From assembly GCF_025336525.1 (NCBI RefSeq), contig NZ_JAOCZP010000008.1:1-64000 (forward strand): a DNA stretch of 64,000 bases, in the 5' to 3' direction. Below the pieces are notes generated by a model. The model worked only from the letters and a program-made list of their open reading frames with translations, was not told the origin of the DNA and searched no databases. Below, piece by piece: positions 49,465 through 58,409 of the stretch. Both the position numbers and the translations under genes were made by a program. Source of the DNA: Chelativorans salis (GTDB taxonomy: Bacteria > Pseudomonadota > Alphaproteobacteria > Rhizobiales > Rhizobiaceae). The stretch's first letter is position 1, and each line of letters opens with the position of its first letter.

Positions 49465-50536
49465 GGTCGATATCGCCGGCAAGGCCGGCAGCTTCGCGGT
49501 TTCGGCGCGTTTTACCGCCGCACCGGGCGTGACCGCGCTGTTCGGCCGCTCGGGGGCGGGCAAGAGCACGATCCTGAAGATGATCGCCGGCACGGCGCGG
49601 CCCGATGAGGGGCGCATCGTGTCGGACGGGCGCGTGCTCTTCGACGCGGCGGCCGGCATAGACCTGCCGGTGCGTGCACGGGGCATCGGCTTCGTCTTCC
49701 AGGAAGATCGGCTGTTTCCGCATCTTTCGGTGCGGCGGAACCTTACCTATGCACGCTGGGCTGGCCGGCGGGCGGTGGGAAGGCCCTTGCCAGAGGTGGT
49801 GGCGCTGCTGGGGCTCGAAGACCATCTCGACCGCCTGCCCGGCACGCTTTCGGGCGGCGAGCGGCAGCGCGTTGCCATCGGCCGCGCGCTTCTCGCCGAT
49901 CCGCGCATCCTCCTGATGGACGAGCCGCTTTCCTCGCTCGACCGGCAGAGGAGGGCGGAAATCCTGCCCTATCTGGAGGCGGTCGCCAACGAGACGTGCA
50001 TCCCCGTGCTCTATGTCAGCCATGAGACGGAAGAGGTGGCACGGCTTGCCGACAAGGTGGTGGCGGTGGAGGCGGGGCGCGTGCGCGCGGTGGGCTCGCC
50101 TGCCGAAATCCTCGGCGGAGAAGAGGGCGGGGAGACTGCCGTGCTCCTGGAGGGGCGGGTGACGGGCGTCGACCCGCATTACGAGACGGCGACGGTGGAT
50201 ATCGGCGGCGCCACGGTGGAACTGTCGGCGCCCGGCCTGCCGATGGGCGCCCGCGTGCGGCTCAGAGTGCGGGCCTCGGATGTCGCCATCGCAACCAGGC
50301 CGCATGAGGGGCTTTCCATCCGCAATCAGCTTTCGTGCACCATCGAGCGCGTGACGGTGAAGGGCTCTGCCGCTGAAATCCTCCTCGCACTTGGCGAAAA
50401 GAGGCTCGTTTCGCGCATTACCGCAAAGTCCGCCGAAGCGCTCGGCCTTGCCGTCGGGCAGCGGGTCGTGGCGCTGGTCAAGGCGGTCTCGGTGGAGCGG
50501 GCCCGCCTGATGCGGCCGGATGAAGCGGTGGAGTAG
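49451..50536 (+). CDS. modC: molybdate ABC transporter ATP-binding protein
   Basis: A 361-residue ATPase. Walker A is GRSGAGKS (33-40), the signature LSGGERQR (about 133-140) and Walker B ILLMDEPLSSLD. A C-terminal MOP domain (about 290-355; LSCTIERVTVKGSAAEILLALG) can bind molybdate and sense its level. ATG at 49451 follows GGAGGGG. It completes the modABC operon. Confidence 0.95.
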   Translation: MGGLEVDIAGKAGSFAVSARFTAAPGVTALFGRSGAGKSTILKMIAGTARPDEGRIVSDGRVLFDAAAGIDLPVRARGIGFVFQEDRLFPHLSVRRNLTYARWAGRRAVGRPLPEVVALLGLEDHLDRLPGTLSGGERQRVAIGRALLADPRILLMDEPLSSLDRQRRAEILPYLEAVANETCIPVLYVSHETEEVARLADKVVAVEAGRVRAVGSPAEILGGEEGGETAVLLEGRVTGVDPHYETATVDIGGATVELSAPGLPMGARVRLRVRASDVAIATRPHEGLSIRNQLSCTIERVTVKGSAAEILLALGEKRLVSRITAKSAEALGLAVGQRVVALVKAVSVERARLMRPDEAVE

Positions 50537-50687
50537 GTCAATCGGGCTGTGGGTGGAGCCGCGCTGGAATATGGTAGCGCTTGTGAAAGGCGCCTCGTTT
50601 AACTATGCATTCTCCGACCTATGGGGTATTCCTTGGCTGCATGCTCAGGGAACAACGACGAAAAGACGATTGAGGAGGAGTAGAGCC

Positions 50688-51683
50688 ATGAAAATGCTTA
50701 TCGGAGCGCTATCCGCTCTTGCGCTGACGACGCTGGCATCCAACGCCTATGCCCAGTGCGACGATGGCGAGATGGTCATCAAGTTCAGCCACGTGGTTGC
50801 CGCGAAGGGCCACCCGAAGGGTGACGCCGCCACATTGCTGGCCGAGCGCGTGAACGAGGAGATGAACGGCACGGCCTGCATGGAGGTCTACCCGAACTCG
50901 ACGCTCTACGACGACGACAAGGTGATGGAGGCGCTGCTTCTTGGCGATGTGCAGCTTGCCGCGCCCTCGCTCGCCAAGTTCGAGGCCTACACGCTCAAGT
51001 ACCGGCTGTTCGATCTGCCTTTCCTGTTCCCCACGCTCGACGCGGTGAACGATTTCACCACTTCCGACGCGGGCAAGGAACTGCTCAAGGCGACCGAGGA
51101 CGAGGGCTACACCGGCCTTGGCTACTGGTCGTCGGGCCTCAAGCAGTTCTCGGCGGGCAAGCCGCTCGTCGAGCCGAACGACGCCAGCGGCCTGAAATTC
51201 CGCGTGCAGACCTCCGACGTGGCGGTGGCCATGATCGAGGCGATGGGCGCGTCGGCCCAGAAGCTGGCCTTCAACGAGGTCTACGGCGCGCTGCAGACCG
51301 GTGTCGTGGACGGCCAGGAAAACTCCTGGTGCAACATCTACACCCAGAAATTCTTCGAAGTGCAGGACGGCATCACCGAGACCAACCACCAGCTTCTGGC
51401 CTACCTGCTGGTGACTTCGACGGAATGGCTCGAAGGCCTTGAGCCGGAAGTGCGCGACCAGTTCCTGTCGATCACCGACGCGGTGACGCAGGAGGCCAAC
51501 GCGGACGTCGCCGACAAGGAAGCCGCCTGCCGCCAGAACATCCTCGACGCCGGCGGGGAAATCCGCGAGCTTACCCCCGAGCAGCGCGAGGAATGGGTGT
51601 CGACGATGAAACCCGTCTGGGAGCAGTTCGAGGGCGACATCGGCGCCGACCTCATCAATGCCGCCGCTTCGAACGGTTCCTGA
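50688..51683 (+). CDS. dctP: TRAP transporter substrate-binding protein (DctP family)
   Basis: A 331-residue periplasmic binding protein. A signal peptide ends at about 22 (SNAYA). Conserved features are IKFSHVVAAKGHPKGDAA, the carboxylate-binding Arg in GLKFRVQTSDV, and DGQENSWCNIYTQKF. The pattern fits the C4-dicarboxylate subgroup, though other organic acids are possible. GAGGAGGAG precedes the start. An inverted repeat follows its stop, then dctQ and dctM. Confidence 0.92.
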   Translation: MKMLIGALSALALTTLASNAYAQCDDGEMVIKFSHVVAAKGHPKGDAATLLAERVNEEMNGTACMEVYPNSTLYDDDKVMEALLLGDVQLAAPSLAKFEAYTLKYRLFDLPFLFPTLDAVNDFTTSDAGKELLKATEDEGYTGLGYWSSGLKQFSAGKPLVEPNDASGLKFRVQTSDVAVAMIEAMGASAQKLAFNEVYGALQTGVVDGQENSWCNIYTQKFFEVQDGITETNHQLLAYLLVTSTEWLEGLEPEVRDQFLSITDAVTQEANADVADKEAACRQNILDAGGEIRELTPEQREEWVSTMKPVWEQFEGDIGADLINAAASNGS

Positions 51684-51694
51684 TCAAGTCAACG

Positions 51695-51718
51695 GCGCAC
51701 CCGCTCCGGCGGGTGCGC
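51695..51718 (+). promoter_or_regulatory. stable hairpin between dctP and dctQ
   Basis: GCGCACCCGC (51695-51704) and GCGGGTGCGC (51709-51718) form a perfect 10-bp stem with loop TCCG, and no T-tract follows. Such intercistronic hairpins commonly stabilise the 5' binding-protein message or reduce read-through, giving more DctP than membrane subunits. Confidence 0.6.
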
Positions 51719-51793
51719 ATCAAGCATCCGCGCAAAAAACGATAAGGCATGAGCCTGGGGAACAGCGCGGCGATTTCCGCTCGGGAGGCTCCG

Positions 51794-52489
51794 ATGACAT
51801 TGCTATGGCCTTCGCTCGCGCTTGTCGTACTGGTGGGCGTTCTGTTCTTCACTGAAAGGCGTTATCCGGCCGCGGTCGGGCGTCTTGAGGAAAACGTCCT
51901 TTCCGTTCTTCTTGCCCTCATCACCTTCGTTTCCTTTACGCAGGTGGTTGCCCGCTACGGCTTCAACCGGGGCTGGGGCGGGGCGCTGGAGTTCACGCGC
52001 ATCCTCTTTGCCTGGATGATCCTGTTCGGCATGAGCTACGGCGTGAAGCGCGGCATCCATCTTGGCGTCGACGCCTTCGTACGGCTGATGCCGAAGCCGC
52101 TGTTCCGGGCAGCCGCCATTTTCGGTGCCGTCTGCACGTTCCTCTATGCCTTCATCCTGCTTTACGCGGGCTGGCTTGCCTTGGTGGGGGCGGACGTTTC
52201 GACCAACTGGCGCCAGACGGGCGCCATCGGCTACTGGACCTTCATGTTCGATCGGGGCACGGGGCTCGACGACCTGCGCTATCCCCTATGGATGCAGGAG
52301 ACGTTCGGCTTGCAGGAGCGGGTGCAGCGGTGGGTGGCCTATCTCATGCTGCCGGTGGGGCTGGCGCTGCTCGCGTTTCGGGCGCTGGAGGGTGTCGTCG
52401 CCATTGCCACTGGCGAGCGCGACCTCATCATTGCCGGACACGAGGCCGAGGAACTGGTCAGCGAAAACCGCGGCGTGGTGAGGGACTGA
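51794..52489 (+). CDS. dctQ: TRAP transporter small membrane subunit (DctQ)
   Basis: A 231-residue membrane protein with four predicted helices. The typical DctQ features are FTQVVARYGFNRGWGGALEFTR and FGMSYGVKRGIHLGVDAF. It is longer than the usual 160-200 residues because of a loop of about 45 residues (GADVSTNWRQTG to LQERVQRW) before the last helix. The start at 51794 has a GGGAGG site. dctM starts 3 bp after its stop. Confidence 0.92.
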   Translation: MTLLWPSLALVVLVGVLFFTERRYPAAVGRLEENVLSVLLALITFVSFTQVVARYGFNRGWGGALEFTRILFAWMILFGMSYGVKRGIHLGVDAFVRLMPKPLFRAAAIFGAVCTFLYAFILLYAGWLALVGADVSTNWRQTGAIGYWTFMFDRGTGLDDLRYPLWMQETFGLQERVQRWVAYLMLPVGLALLAFRALEGVVAIATGERDLIIAGHEAEELVSENRGVVRD

Positions 52490-52492
52490 GCG

Positions 52493-54112
52493 ATGGAACC
52501 GCTGATCCTCTTCATCCTCGTCCTGACGCTGCTTTTCCTCGGTGTACCCGTGGCGGTGTCGCTCGGGCTGTCGTCGCTGATCGTCATCGCATTCTTCTCG
52601 AGCGATTCCGTTTCGTCGGTGGCGCTGCAGCTTTTCACTGCCTCGCAGAACTACACGCTGCTTGCCATTCCCTTCTTCATTCTTGCCTCCGCCTTCATGT
52701 CGACCGGCGGCGTGGCGCGGCGCATTATCCGCTTCGCTATCGCCTCGGTCGGCCATTTCCGGGGTGGGCTGGCGATGGCGTCGGTGCTTGCCTGCATGAT
52801 GTTTGCGGCGCTTTCCGGCTCCTCGCCGGCGACGGTGGTCGCCATCGGCACCATCGCCATCGCCGGTATGCGGCAGGTCGGCTACACGAAGGATTTCGCG
52901 GCCGGCATCGTCGCCAATGCCGGCACGCTGGGCATACTCATCCCGCCGTCGATCGTCATGGTGGTCTATTCGGCGGCGACGGACGTTTCCGTGGGCCGCA
53001 TGTTCCTTGCCGGCGTCGTGCCGGGCCTGGTGGCCGGGCTCATGCTGATGATCGCCATCTATATCATGGCCCGGGTCAAGAACCTGCCGGCGGAAAAGTG
53101 GAAGGGCATCCACGAGATCGTCGAGGGCGGCAAGCAGGCGGGGTGGGGGCTGTTCCTCATCATCATCATCCTGGGCGGCATCTATGGCGGCGTCTTCACG
53201 CCGACGGAAGCCGCCGCCGTGGCTGCGGTCTACGCCTTTGCGGTGGCGCTTTTCGTCTACCGCGACATGGGGCCGATGAAGGGTGTTCCGTGGGTGAGGG
53301 ACGACGATCACAAGCGCGCGCGCACCGGCTTCTCGGCGACCGTCTATGCCGTCGCTTTCTTCTTCGTGTGGATGATCCTCACCTTCTTTCTGACGGCCGA
53401 TTGGGAATGGGTGAGCCTGCGCGGCCGGACGCTGGTGGGACTTGTGCTTTCGCTCTGCGTCATGGTGGCATACACGGTGTGGCGCGACGAGGAATCCAAC
53501 CCGCGCAACATCCCCACCTTCATCGCCGCCAGCCTGCCCGTCTGGCGGCGCAACCTCGCGCTGATGGGCCGCAACTTCTTCCGCGCGTTCTTCAACGACG
53601 ACACGCACAAGGTGATGGTGGACGCCTCGCGCACCACGGTGATGCTGATGTTCATCATCGTCAACGCGCTCCTGTTCGCCCACGTGCTGACGGCCGAACG
53701 CATCCCGCAGGCGATCACCAGCGTGATGGTGGATGCCGGCTTCACCTGGTTCACCTTCCTCATCGCCATCAACCTGCTCCTCCTGCTTGGCGGGCAGTTC
53801 ATGGAGCCCTCGGGGTTGCTCCTGATCGTCGCGCCGGTGGTCTTCCCCATCGCCATGGAGCTGGGCGTGGATCCGGTGCATCTGGGCATCATCATGGTGG
53901 TGAACATGGAGATCGGCATGATCACGCCGCCGATCGGGCTCAACCTGTTCGTCACGTCCGGCATAACCGGGATGAGCCTGATCCAGGTGGTGCGGGCGGC
54001 ACTTCCCTTCGTGGCGGTGCTGTTCCTGTTCCTGATCCTGGTCACCTACACGCCGGGGCTTTCCACCTGGCTGCCCTATAGTCTTATGGGGCCGGAGATC
54101 GTGTCGCGGTGA
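52493..54112 (+). CDS. dctM: TRAP transporter large membrane subunit (DctM), enlarged
   Basis: A 539-residue permease, about 110 residues longer than the usual 425-440. The N-terminal half is standard (LLAIPFFILASAFMS, FAALSGSSPATVVAIG, NAGTLGILIPPSIVMV, YGGVFTPTEAAAVAAVYA). An insertion lies at about 265-372 and includes two extra hydrophobic segments (284-300 and 313-330), before the normal second half resumes at SRTTVMLMFIIVNA and ends with GMITPPIGLNLFV. The insertion is in frame with normal codon use, so it is likely a true subfamily feature. Confidence 0.92.
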   Translation: MEPLILFILVLTLLFLGVPVAVSLGLSSLIVIAFFSSDSVSSVALQLFTASQNYTLLAIPFFILASAFMSTGGVARRIIRFAIASVGHFRGGLAMASVLACMMFAALSGSSPATVVAIGTIAIAGMRQVGYTKDFAAGIVANAGTLGILIPPSIVMVVYSAATDVSVGRMFLAGVVPGLVAGLMLMIAIYIMARVKNLPAEKWKGIHEIVEGGKQAGWGLFLIIIILGGIYGGVFTPTEAAAVAAVYAFAVALFVYRDMGPMKGVPWVRDDDHKRARTGFSATVYAVAFFFVWMILTFFLTADWEWVSLRGRTLVGLVLSLCVMVAYTVWRDEESNPRNIPTFIAASLPVWRRNLALMGRNFFRAFFNDDTHKVMVDASRTTVMLMFIIVNALLFAHVLTAERIPQAITSVMVDAGFTWFTFLIAINLLLLLGGQFMEPSGLLLIVAPVVFPIAMELGVDPVHLGIIMVVNMEIGMITPPIGLNLFVTSGITGMSLIQVVRAALPFVAVLFLFLILVTYTPGLSTWLPYSLMGPEIVSR

Positions 54113-54211
54113 GGTGGCGGGCGTTAAGATTTAGTTAACCATTTCTTAACGTTCGGGGCGCAAGCTGAAGTCTTCGGATCGGCTTTCCTCCTCCCAAGCA
54201 CGGTTCGAACA

Positions 54212-54236
54212 GGGGCGGCGCTCCTGGTGCCGCCCC
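54212..54236 (+). terminator. hairpin downstream of the TRAP operon
   Basis: GGGGCGGC (54212-54219) and GCCGCCCC (54229-54236) form an 8-bp GC stem, followed by TTCCGTTGTT. It is a probable intrinsic terminator for dctPQM, in a 270-bp spacer that otherwise shows nothing recognisable. Confidence 0.55.
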
Positions 54237-54382
54237 TTCCGTTGTTACACCTACCCCGACCTTCGCTGCTTTCTGCCGGAACCTTTCGGTTCTGTCCAAG
54301 GTTCATTGTGGCTGGTACGATGCAGGCGGCGCAAGACGGCACCTGTTGACTGCCAGCGCCAGACACGCAAGCGGACGACCGC

Positions 54383-56161
54383 ATGGACGCTCTCCTCTCC
54401 GGTTACGAGGCCTATGTGGCGCTTGCACTGCTGGCGCTACTCTTCATCTCCTTCGTACTCGAGCTCTATCCGCCGGAGGTGACGGCGATGGGCGGGGCGG
54501 CGGGGTTCATTCTGTTCGGCTTCGTGCCCATGGATCGGGTGATGTCCGTCTTCTCCAACCCGGCGCCCATCACCATCGCCGCCATGTTCGTGCTGACGGG
54601 AGCCCTCGTGAGGACCGGCGTGCTCGGCGCGATGTCGGAGGCAATCGTTGCCCGTGCGCAGAAGAGCCCGGTGCCGGCTGCACTCGCCTTCATTGTCGCC
54701 ACGCTCGTCGCCTCCGCCTTCATGAACAACACGCCCGTAGTGCTGATCCTGATCCCGATCGTCACGAGGCTGGCGGCGGCACTCAACGTCGCGCCGACGC
54801 GTCTCCTTATTCCGCTTTCCTATGCCTCGATCCTCGGTGGGACCTGCACGCTCATCGGCACGTCCACCAATCTTCTGGTGGACGGCGTGGCACGGCGCGA
54901 CGGGCTGGAGCCCTTCTCGATTTTCGAGATAACGCCCATCGGCATCGCCGCCGCGGCGGCCGGCACGGCGACGATGCTGCTGCTCGGCCGCTTCCTGCTA
55001 CCGGATCGTGGTACAGCGGGTGACAAGACGACAGACGAGACTGAATTCTTCAGCGAAGTCACCGTGCGGGTGGAGGGGCGCTTCACGCGCCGCCTGATCG
55101 GCGAGATCGCGGCTTTCCAGCGCCCTGGTCTGCGTATCATCGGGCTCAGGAGCGGTAACGAGGTGATCCGGTCAGACATCAAGGAACGCGCGCTGAAGAA
55201 GGGCGATTCACTCATCGTCATGGCCTCCACGTCCGAGCTTCTGACACTGAATGAGCAAGAAGGGCTGCGCGTCGGGCTCAGGCGCGGGCCCGACGTGGAC
55301 ACCGAGACGGTGGTTGTAGAGGCGGTTGTGGTGCCGCACCGGACCAGCGCCGGCAGCCGCATCGCCGATCTGACGCTTGGCCGGCGTTTCGGCGTGCGCG
55401 TGCTCGGCGCTAGCCGTCACCGTCACATCCCCGGCCCGGACCTTGAGAACGTGCGCCTGAGGCCGGCGGACAAGCTGCTGCTCGAAGGGCCGGCCACCGG
55501 CTTCGACGCGCTGGCGGAGGAGGCCGATCTCGTCTCCGTTTCCCGTTCCTCGGGTCGAGCCTTCCGACGCGGCAAGGCGCCGATCGCGGTGCTCGCACTT
55601 TTCGCCGTGGTGCTTCTGGCGGCTTACAATGTCGCCGATATAGGCATTCTCGCCCTGCTGGCGGTTTCGGCAATCCTGCTTCTGCGGTGCATCGATGCCG
55701 ACGAGGCCTGGGGGTCCATCGAGGCTTCCATCCTCATCCTCATCTTTGCGATGCTGATCGTCGGCGAGGGGCTGCAACAGGCCGGCGCCGTCGAAATCGT
55801 CGTAACAGCTGTTGCGCCCGTGCTTTCGGACCTGTCACCCTTGGTAGCGCTGTTTGCGGTCTATCTGCTTACCTCGATTCTGACGGAGATCGTCACGAAC
55901 AATGCGGTGGCGGTGCTGCTTACGCCGATCGTCATCAGCCTAGCCACACAAATGGGTGCAGACCCACGCCCATTTGTGGTGGCCGTGATGTTCGGCGCCA
56001 GCGCAAGCTTCGCAACTCCCATCGGCTATCAGACAAACACGCTGGTCTACGGCGCCGGCGACTACCGCTTTTCCGATTTCCTGAAGATCGGCGTGCCGAT
56101 GAATATCATCGTCGGGATCGTCAGCGTGCTGGCGATACGGGTCTTCTTTCCGCTGGAATAA
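54383..56161 (+). CDS. SLC13/DASS-family permease with two TrkA-C domains
   Basis: A 592-residue anion permease. Two membrane halves (about 8-205 and 400-590) surround two RCK/TrkA-C regulatory domains (about 220-390: LRIIGLRSGNEVIRSDIKE and GVRVLGASRHRHIPGP). The two DASS signature loops are NNTPVVLILIPIV with SILGGTCTLIGTSTNLLV in the first half, and TNNAVAVLLTPIV with FATPIGYQTNTLVYG in the second. Family members carry dicarboxylates, sulfate or other anions; members with TrkA-C domains are often sulfate transporters, but the substrate is not determined. Confidence 0.9.
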   Translation: MDALLSGYEAYVALALLALLFISFVLELYPPEVTAMGGAAGFILFGFVPMDRVMSVFSNPAPITIAAMFVLTGALVRTGVLGAMSEAIVARAQKSPVPAALAFIVATLVASAFMNNTPVVLILIPIVTRLAAALNVAPTRLLIPLSYASILGGTCTLIGTSTNLLVDGVARRDGLEPFSIFEITPIGIAAAAAGTATMLLLGRFLLPDRGTAGDKTTDETEFFSEVTVRVEGRFTRRLIGEIAAFQRPGLRIIGLRSGNEVIRSDIKERALKKGDSLIVMASTSELLTLNEQEGLRVGLRRGPDVDTETVVVEAVVVPHRTSAGSRIADLTLGRRFGVRVLGASRHRHIPGPDLENVRLRPADKLLLEGPATGFDALAEEADLVSVSRSSGRAFRRGKAPIAVLALFAVVLLAAYNVADIGILALLAVSAILLLRCIDADEAWGSIEASILILIFAMLIVGEGLQQAGAVEIVVTAVAPVLSDLSPLVALFAVYLLTSILTEIVTNNAVAVLLTPIVISLATQMGADPRPFVVAVMFGASASFATPIGYQTNTLVYGAGDYRFSDFLKIGVPMNIIVGIVSVLAIRVFFPLE

Positions 56162-56171
56162 CAGCGCTTAC

Positions 56172-57341
56172 TCACCTTGCCAGAAATTCCCTCATGCGTT
56201 CGATGGCGCGCAGGATGTTTTCTTCCGAGTTGGCGTAGGAAAGCCGGATGTAGCCCTCGCCGAGAATGCCGAAATCGGGGCCGCCGATGAGCGCCACGCC
56301 AGCTTCCTCCAGGAGGGCGGAGGCCAGCGCTTTGGCCTTCCAACCCGTCGCACCGATGTTGGGGAAGGCGTAGAAGGCGCCCTTCGGCGTCAGGCAGGTG
56401 ATGCCTTCGAGGCTGTTCAGCCCCTCGACGACGATCTGCCGCCGCGCGTCGAAGGCGCGCATCATCTTGTCCACGTCGTCCTGCGGACCGTCGATGGCGG
56501 CGATGCCGGCATATTGCGCCGGCGCGTTGACGCAGGACCAGCAGTTGACGGCGAGCTTGCGCACCTTGTCGTAAAGATCGTCCGGCCAGATGGACCAGCC
56601 AAGGCGCCAGCCGGTCATCGCCCACGTCTTCGACCAGCCGTTGAGGACGATGAGGCGGTCGCGGATTTCCGGGAAGGTGAGGAGCGAGGTGGCGGCTTCG
56701 GCGTCGTAGGTCATGACGTCGTAGATCTCGTCGGAGAGGATGGCGACGTGTGGATGCGCCTCGAGCCCCTTCGCCAGCTTTGCGATCTCTTCGCGCGGGG
56801 TCACGCCGCCGGTCGGGTTGGCGGGCGAATTGAGGATGAGGAGGCGGGTCTTCGGCGTAATGAGCGACAAGGTCTCCTCGGCGGAGAAGGCGAAGCCGTT
56901 CTCCTCGCGGATCGGCACCGGCACGGGTGTGGCGCCGGTGAACTCGATCATCGAGCGGTAGATGGGGAAGCCCGGATCGGGATAGAGGATTTCCGCACCC
57001 GGCTCGCCGAACATGACGATGGCGGCGTACATTGTGGGCTTGCCGCCGGGCAGAATCATCACATTGTCGGGCGAGACCTCTATGCCGGTGGTCGCCAGGG
57101 TGCGGCGCACCACCGCCTCGCGGGCGGGGAGGATGCCCGTGGCCGGCGTGTAGCCGTGGTAGCCGTCGCGCAGGGCCTTCACCGCTGCCTCAACGATGTG
57201 CTCCGGCGTGTGGAAATCAGGCTGGCCGATGCCGAGATTGACGATGTCTCGGCCCTGGTGGGCGAGTTCGGTCGCCCGCGCGAGAACGGCGAAGGCGTTC
57301 TCCTCGCCGATGCGGTCGAAGGCGGGCACTGTTTGGAGCAT
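56172..57341 (-). CDS. class I/II PLP-dependent aminotransferase
   Basis: A 389-residue fold-type I aminotransferase of the aspartate aminotransferase family. Visible features are IVNLGIGQPDFHTPEHI, NSPANPTGG, LSDEIYDVMTY, the Schiff-base Lys in NGWSKTWAMTGWRLGW (about 230), and the C-terminal YIRLSYANSEENI with the substrate-carboxylate Arg. Its amino-acid specificity cannot be read from sequence. It converges with the SLC13 gene, with stops 10 bp apart. Confidence 0.92.
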   Translation of the reverse strand: MLQTVPAFDRIGEENAFAVLARATELAHQGRDIVNLGIGQPDFHTPEHIVEAAVKALRDGYHGYTPATGILPAREAVVRRTLATTGIEVSPDNVMILPGGKPTMYAAIVMFGEPGAEILYPDPGFPIYRSMIEFTGATPVPVPIREENGFAFSAEETLSLITPKTRLLILNSPANPTGGVTPREEIAKLAKGLEAHPHVAILSDEIYDVMTYDAEAATSLLTFPEIRDRLIVLNGWSKTWAMTGWRLGWSIWPDDLYDKVRKLAVNCWSCVNAPAQYAGIAAIDGPQDDVDKMMRAFDARRQIVVEGLNSLEGITCLTPKGAFYAFPNIGATGWKAKALASALLEEAGVALIGGPDFGILGEGYIRLSYANSEENILRAIERMREFLAR

Positions 57342-57393
57342 ATCGGGAGTTCCGTCTGGTTCTGTCGCGCTGGAAGCGCTTTTGTGAAATTTT

Positions 57394-58104
57394 ATGATCG
57401 AAACGTCAATCGAGGCAATTCCCGTGCAGAACCTCTCCCATTGGACATCGCGGCCGGTCCCCGGCCGCGCACCGCTCGCCGGCCGTTATGTGCGGCTGGA
57501 GCCGCTTGATCCCGCCGTCCATGGTGACGGCCTGTTTGCTGCCTCCAGTGTTCCCGATTCGGAGGAGCGCTTCCGCTGGTTGGGCGATTATCCGCCGGAG
57601 AAACGTGAAGCCTTCCAGCCGTGGCTGGAGAAGGCGGCGGCCAGCCATGATCCGCTGTTCTTTGCCGTCATTAACCTTGCCACGGGCGAGATCGGCGGGC
57701 GGCAGGCGTTCATGCGCATCGACGCGGCCAACGGCGTGGCGGAGATCGGCAATATCTATTGGGGGCCCACGGTCGCCCGGACGCGGCTGGCGACGGAGGC
57801 GTTTTATCTCTTTGCCCGCCACATCTTCGATGATCTCGGCTATCGCCGGTTCGAGTGGAAATGCAACGACCGAAACGAAGGCTCGAAGCGCGCTGCACTG
57901 CGCTTCGGCTTCCGCTTCGAGGGAATTTTCCGCCAGCACATGGTGGTCAAGGGCGAAAATCGGGATACGGCGTGGTATGCCATGCTGGACCATGAGTGGC
58001 CGACCGTCCGGGCGGCCCTGGAAGCCTGGCTGGCGCCGGATAATTTCGACGGCGACGGGCGCCAGGCGAGGCGGCTCGAGACGATCAGGGAGACGACGGG
58101 GTGA
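57394..58104 (+). CDS. GNAT-family N-acetyltransferase (RimJ/RimL-like)
   Basis: A 236-residue GNAT acetyltransferase. The fold is visible from GRYVRLEPLDPAVHGDGLF through GEIGGRQAFMRIDAANGVAEIGNIYW and the acetyl-CoA site region after it to LGYRRFEWKCNDRNEGSKRAALRFGFRFEG, a signature of the RimJ/RimL-like group acting on proteins or small amines. It is divergent from the aminotransferase across 52 bp and has only a weak Shine-Dalgarno site. Confidence 0.88.
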   Translation: MIETSIEAIPVQNLSHWTSRPVPGRAPLAGRYVRLEPLDPAVHGDGLFAASSVPDSEERFRWLGDYPPEKREAFQPWLEKAAASHDPLFFAVINLATGEIGGRQAFMRIDAANGVAEIGNIYWGPTVARTRLATEAFYLFARHIFDDLGYRRFEWKCNDRNEGSKRAALRFGFRFEGIFRQHMVVKGENRDTAWYAMLDHEWPTVRAALEAWLAPDNFDGDGRQARRLETIRETTG

Positions 58105-58138
58105 GAGCGGTGGAGCCTGAAACGGGCAGTGCGGCGTC

Positions 58139-58342
58139 ATGAAGGAGAACCGCGAAGCCATCATTGCCGCGGCCGTCATCCTTGTCGGTTTCGGCCTTGC
58201 CGCATTCTTCCTGCCGCACGTGATGATCGCCGTCGGCGACATCTCGACCGTCGCTGCGGTGGGGGTGGCGATCCTGTTTGTGGCCGGGTTCTTTCTGATT
58301 TTCTGGCTGCGGGCGCGCAGCCAGAGGCGGAAGGGGAAGTGA
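58139..58342 (+). CDS. small two-helix membrane protein
   Basis: A 67-residue hypothetical protein with two predicted transmembrane helices (about 8-27 and 37-58), a short periplasmic loop and a basic tail (RARSQRRKGK). It lies 34 bp after the GNAT gene on the same strand. No family is recognised. Its clean membrane topology supports a real gene, although the Shine-Dalgarno site is weak. Confidence 0.6.
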   Translation: MKENREAIIAAAVILVGFGLAAFFLPHVMIAVGDISTVAAVGVAILFVAGFFLIFWLRARSQRRKGK

Positions 58343-58409
58343 GGAAATCAGCCTTTCTGCCGCTGGCTTGAGCGGGGTGGAAGGAGCAGCGGTGGGATGT
58401 GCCGGCGCT

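Noticed and set aside
54113-54382. 4.5S/SRP RNA or other known ncRNA after the TRAP operon
   Set aside because: The conserved SRP tetraloop and symmetric-loop motifs are absent; only a terminator-like hairpin can be supported.
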